DNA from: Burkholderia sp. BCC0506
Lineage (GTDB): Bacteria > Pseudomonadota > Gammaproteobacteria > Burkholderiales > Burkholderiaceae
DNA: 64,000 nucleotides
Reading direction: 5' to 3'
Assembly: GCF_902833145.1 (NCBI RefSeq)
Contig: NZ_CADFEN010000004.1
Coordinates: forward strand, 1-64,000
Below are positions 61,011 to 64,000 of this stretch, piece after piece. The stretch's first letter is position 1, and each line of letters starts with the position of its first letter. The translations under genes were made by a program, and so were the position numbers. Under the pieces are notes generated by a model, which saw nothing but the letters and a program-made list of their open reading frames with translations, did no database searches and was not told the origin of the DNA.

Positions 61011-61742
61011 CTACGCAGCGGGCGCCACCGACGCGCCGGCAATCTTGTGCCGCGCGAGGGCCTCGGCGACGAATCCGGACGCCTTCGCTTGCTCGACGAA
61101 GGCGCGCAACGTTTCGGCTGCCGCCGTCCCGCGGCACTTCGGCAAACCCATCGCCTGACGGATCACCATGAATCGCTCGTCGAGCAAACGCAGGCCCGGG
61201 GTTCGACGTGCGTCCGCCTCGAGCTGCTGCTTGACGCCGGCGGCGACTTCGAGGCCTTGATCGAGGAACGTTCGGACGACGGCCGGGGATGACGGCGCCC
61301 GAACGATCCGCGCATGCTTCAATTCGCGCGTCAGGAACAAATCGTAGGCGCTTCCGTCACCCACTGCCACGCGGATCGACGGCTGGTCGACATCGTCGTT
61401 GGCGCGAATCGACGATTCGTCGCGCACCATGTAGTAGCCTTCGATCAGCACGTACGGATCGGTAAACGCGATGGTTTCGCCTCGTCGCGGATCGATGGCG
61501 AAGAAGCCGATGTCTGCCCGCTCGTCGCTGACCGCCTGAACCGACTTGCCCGCCGTATCGAACACCACCAGTTCGAGCGGCACGCCGAGCGTTGCGGCGA
61601 AGGCGCGCGCCAGGTCGACCGACACGCCGGTCGGGGCGCCCGACATGTCCTTGCCCGCGAGAATCGGGTTCCCGAGATTGATCGATGCCCGCAGCTTGCC
61701 GGCCGGTGTGAATGCGCGAATGACGGATGGATCGGGTTTCAT
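61011..61742 (-). CDS. Solute-binding protein family 3 member without signal peptide
   Basis: A 243-residue protein of the amino acid-binding (SBP_bac_3) fold: FTPAGKLRASINLGNPILAG, GVSVDLARAFAATLGVPLEL, AVSDERADIGFFAIDPRRGE, IAFTDPYVLIEGYYMVRDES. It has no signal peptide at all; it starts MKPDPSVIRAFTPAGKL, so it is cytoplasmic unless the real start lies elsewhere, and no upstream in-frame signal was found. No permease or ATPase gene is adjacent. Such signal-less copies exist in Burkholderia and may be sensors or enzymes rather than uptake proteins. Confidence 0.75.
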   Translation of the reverse strand: MKPDPSVIRAFTPAGKLRASINLGNPILAGKDMSGAPTGVSVDLARAFAATLGVPLELVVFDTAGKSVQAVSDERADIGFFAIDPRRGETIAFTDPYVLIEGYYMVRDESSIRANDDVDQPSIRVAVGDGSAYDLFLTRELKHARIVRAPSSPAVVRTFLDQGLEVAAGVKQQLEADARRTPGLRLLDERFMVIRQAMGLPKCRGTAAAETLRAFVEQAKASGFVAEALARHKIAGASVAPAA

Positions 61743-61786
61743 GTTGATCGTGTGCAGAACGGAGATTCACAGGTGGGCACGGGCCG

Positions 61787-62077
61787 TCAGCCACAGACCC
61801 GCGCATCGCTCGACTTGCGCTGCGCGAGCGCTCGCGGCCTCAGCAGTATCGCCACGGCCAGCACGCTGGCCAGCGCGATACCGCCGGCGAGAAAGAACGC
61901 GCTGAGGAACGTATGGCTTTCCTGCACGAGAAAACCGGTGGCAGCCGGGCCGACGATGCCCGCGCAGTTCGCGATCGCATGCACGCATCCGCCGACACTG
62001 CCGAGTTTCGGGCCGGGGATCGTGTCCTGGATCAGCGCCCAATAGGCGCTGCCGCTCAGATCCGGCATCAACTTCAT
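61787..62077 (-). pseudogene. Truncated MFS transporter, last 96 residues only
   Basis: The frame holds two to three C-terminal helices of an MFS carrier: SAYWALIQDTIPGPKLGSVG, GCVHAIANCAGIVGPAATGF, FLVQESHTFLSAFFLAGGIA, ending ARVCG. The pattern is that of the anion:cation symporter (hexuronate/glucarate) group. The first 300 or so residues are missing; the coding sequence stops abruptly at 62077, where a truncated gene on the other strand begins. Confidence 0.75.
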
Positions 62078-62942
62078 GGACGTTCACACGCGACAGGGGA
62101 AGTACCGCGATTCGCGCACCTATCCCGTGCGGATTCCGTGCACGCTCGGCATGGAGGGCGCAGGGGAGGTCGTCGAGGTGGGGGCGGGCGTCACATCCGT
62201 GCGCGCGGGCGATCGCGTCGCGTGGTGCATCGTGTGGGGAGCGTACGCCCAGTATGCAGTCGTCCCCGCCGCGCGGCTTGCACGCATCCCGGACGACATT
62301 GCGTACGATCTCGCCGCGGCAGCGATCTTCCAGGGCTCGACCGCGCATTATCTGTTCGACGACGTCGGGAAGCTCGAAGCCGGCATGACCTGCCTCGTCC
62401 ATGCGGCATCAGGCGGTATCGGCCAATTGCTGGTGCAATTGGCGAAGCGGCGCGGCGTCGACGTGTTCGCCACGACGAGCACGGCGGACAAGGCCGCGAT
62501 CGCGCGGGCGCGCGGTGCGGATCACGTCCTGCTTTACGAGAACGGCGGCTTCGCGGATCGCATCCGCGAACTGACCGATGGTCGAGGTGTGGACGTGGTG
62601 TTCGATGCCGTCGGCAGGACGACTTTGCGCGACAGCTTCCGCGCGACCCGCGTGCGCGGGCTGGTCGTCAACTACGGCTCGGTGACAGGCCCGATCCGCG
62701 ATCTCGATCCCTACGAACTCGGCGAAGCCGGCTCGCTTTTCCTGACACGCCCGCGGCTCGCCGATCATCTCGCCGACGCGCGCACCGTGCAGCGCCGCGC
62801 CGACGACGTGTTCGCCGCCATCGGGCAGCGCGCGCTGCATGTCGAAATCAACGGACACTACACGCTGGACAACGTCGAGGAAGCGCATGCGGCCCTCGAG
62901 GAGCGCCGCCAGTCGGGCAAGGCGGTGATGGACATCGGGTAG
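62076..62942 (+). CDS. Quinone oxidoreductase family protein, N-terminally truncated
   Basis: A 288-residue zinc-free medium-chain reductase: MDVHTRQGKYRDSRTYPVRI (normally preceded by a VNF motif and about 40 residues), TLGMEGAGEVVEVGAGVTSV, nucleotide fold LVHAASGGIGQLLVQLAKRR (about 105-125), and DVVFDAVGRTTLRDSF. The first strand-helix block of the catalytic domain is missing and the frame begins at the family's FMDVHTR position, two bases into the end of the truncated MFS gene on the other strand. The Rossmann part is intact but the enzyme is probably impaired. A complete member is encoded at 4453. Confidence 0.75.
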   Translation: MDVHTRQGKYRDSRTYPVRIPCTLGMEGAGEVVEVGAGVTSVRAGDRVAWCIVWGAYAQYAVVPAARLARIPDDIAYDLAAAAIFQGSTAHYLFDDVGKLEAGMTCLVHAASGGIGQLLVQLAKRRGVDVFATTSTADKAAIARARGADHVLLYENGGFADRIRELTDGRGVDVVFDAVGRTTLRDSFRATRVRGLVVNYGSVTGPIRDLDPYELGEAGSLFLTRPRLADHLADARTVQRRADDVFAAIGQRALHVEINGHYTLDNVEEAHAALEERRQSGKAVMDIG

Positions 62943-63070
62943 TCCCCGCCGAGCGTTCATACGACGCAGATGCCGGTGCGGCGATGTGCATGCGTCACCG
63001 GTGACGAACGCGTTCCTCGGCCCGACAGGAACGGCGTTTCGCATGCGGCGTGCCGCAGCGGCATGCACGA

Positions 63071-63538
63071 TCAAAGCGGAAGCACGGAAGTCTGCTTGAT
63101 CTTCTGCATCGGAATCTCGGTCTTCACGCTCTGCACGCCCTCTATCCGGGTCAAGTGGTCGATCTGGAGTTTCCGGTACGCGTCGATATCGGCGGTCACG
63201 ACACGCAGCAGGCAATCGCAATCGCCCGCCATCAGGTGGCACTCGAGCACCTGTGGAAGACGTTGAACCGCCTCGGTGAAACGGTCGACGGTTTTCGCGT
63301 CCTGGCTCGTCAGCCAGATGCGGACGAAGACGGTCAACCCCGCGCCGATCTTCGATGCGTCGAGCAGCGCCGCGTAGCGCTCGATGACACCCGCCTGTTC
63401 CAGTTGCCTGACGCGACGCAGGCACGGTGACGGCGACAAGCCCACTTTCTGCGCCAGTTCCACGTTTTGGATGCGCCCGTCTTCCTGGAGCGCTCTCAGA
63501 ATGCGGCGGTCCATTTCGTCCAGCTCGATCATGGCCAT
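63071..63538 (-). CDS. Lrp/AsnC family transcriptional regulator
   Basis: A 155-residue regulator. The N-terminal helix-turn-helix reads IELDEMDRRILRALQEDGRI, LAQKVGLSPSPCLRRVRQLE and the linker GVIERYAALLD; the C-terminal RAM domain (VFVRIWLTSQD, CDCLLRVVTADIDAYRKLQI, EGVQSVKTEIPMQKIKQTSV) binds amino acids. It is divergent from the branched-chain aminotransferase gene (175 bases between starts) and likely controls it in response to Leu or another branched-chain amino acid. Two in-frame ATGs, 63538 and 63532, are both possible starts. Confidence 0.92.
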   Translation of the reverse strand: MAMIELDEMDRRILRALQEDGRIQNVELAQKVGLSPSPCLRRVRQLEQAGVIERYAALLDASKIGAGLTVFVRIWLTSQDAKTVDRFTEAVQRLPQVLECHLMAGDCDCLLRVVTADIDAYRKLQIDHLTRIEGVQSVKTEIPMQKIKQTSVLPL

Positions 63539-63712
63539 TGATCCGGTACGGTGGGTTGAGGCATGCGATGCCTGGATAGTCGATTTTCGAAGCATTGCAT
63601 TGCTGAACTGCCTCGATCTTAAGTCGAACACGCAACCTGAAATTATTTTTTCTACGATAAATTTTTGCCCGTAGCAGCCGGGACGGTCCCGCTGCCGATC
63701 AAGGGGCAAACG

Positions 63713-64000
63713 ATGAGCACCGATTCCGTCCAGCACTTCGAATTCGAACCAAATCCTCACCCCGTCGCGGCGGCCGAGCGCGCGGCGCTGCTCGCCAATC
63801 CCGGTTTCGGCCGGGTCTTCACGGATCACATGGTGACGATCCGCTACTCGGCGGAACAAGGGTGGCATCACGCGAAAATCGGGCCGCGCGAGCCGTTCCG
63901 GTTCGATCCGGCGACGCTCGTGCTGCACTACGCGCAGGAAATTTTCGAGGGCCTGAAAGCCTACCGGTTGCCGGACGGCGGCGCGGCGTTGTTTCGCCCC
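63713..64000 (+). CDS. ilvE: Branched-chain amino acid aminotransferase (3' end outside window)
   Basis: The 96 residues in the window are the start of a class IV PLP aminotransferase that transfers the amino group between glutamate and Val, Leu or Ile: FGRVFTDHMVTIRYSAEQGW, HHAKIGPREPFRFDPATLVL and HYAQEIFEGLKAYRLPDGGA, the motif around which the substrate loop is built. AAGGGG lies before the ATG at 63713. This is the BCAT II subgroup. The divergent Lrp gene is its probable regulator. With ilvA at the other end of the window, both ends of the segment are branched-chain amino acid genes. Confidence 0.92.
   Translation, partial: MSTDSVQHFEFEPNPHPVAAAERAALLANPGFGRVFTDHMVTIRYSAEQGWHHAKIGPREPFRFDPATLVLHYAQEIFEGLKAYRLPDGGAALFRP

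Noticed and set aside
1-64000. CRISPR array or direct-repeat cluster.
   Set aside because: No regularly spaced repeat series was found anywhere in the window.

Overview
This is a high-GC, gene-dense stretch of a Burkholderiaceae genome. Burkholderia sensu lato is most likely, judging from codon choice, the many LysR/MerR/Lrp/GntR regulators, the BetR-type regulator, and the families present (DUF3604, DUF3100, DUF1460). No rRNA, tRNA, CRISPR array or intact prophage is visible. The window starts inside ilvA (minus strand) and ends inside a branched-chain aminotransferase gene (plus strand).

Layout. 1-16 kb: chromosomal housekeeping and regulatory genes. These are ilvA with an upstream leader peptide and attenuator hairpin, an orphan sulfonate-type binding protein, MerR, GNAT, LysR/quinone oxidoreductase, a DHA2 efflux pump with an operator over its promoter, a chemoreceptor, a broken DUF6402-like gene, a NERD-helicase, a BetR-receiver protein, small unknown genes, an unknown gene under a near-perfect LexA box, and an FAD oxidoreductase. 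16-23 kb: a K+ channel, then a DUF3604 hydrolase plus DASS anion transporter with a divergent GntR/UTRA regulator. 23.1-23.8 kb: a mosaic of gene fragments ending in a broken sdhB.

24.2-47.3 kb is the most interesting part: an accessory island joining three things rarely seen together. (i) A complete type I secretion system of the colicin V type (outer-membrane factor, HlyD-type adaptor, C39-peptidase ABC transporter) with three small precursors that share an MRE[LI] double-glycine-type leader. (ii) A chaperone-usher pilus (pilin, chaperone, usher) with three separate two-domain tip-adhesin-like proteins, two of them flanking the secretion genes. (iii) Three cell-wall-active proteins: an NlpD-like LytM domain without its zinc ligands, an M15 carboxypeptidase and a DUF1460 lipoprotein. 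Control appears to come from an RcsB/EvgA-like pair of 218-residue response regulators, one of which has Asn in place of the phosphorylated Asp, and a hybrid histidine kinase with an HPt-like end. A frameshifted IS3-family transposase lies inside the island.

47.4-48 kb is debris (dnaE2 tail with in-frame stops, integrase-like fragment) and looks like an island edge. 48.3-54.5 kb is a catabolic unit: LysR, a beta-hydroxyacid dehydrogenase, an aldehyde dehydrogenase, a DUF3100 membrane protein and an M20 amidohydrolase. 54.9-59.6 kb holds two exported polysaccharide-active proteins (alginate-lyase-fold/Fn3/LamG lipoprotein and a GH74-like protein), each followed by a strong hairpin. 59.8-64 kb: an MFS transporter, a binding protein without signal peptide, a junction between two truncated genes, and an Lrp regulator divergent from ilvE.

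All family names come from recognising motifs in the translated sequence; no database search was run.
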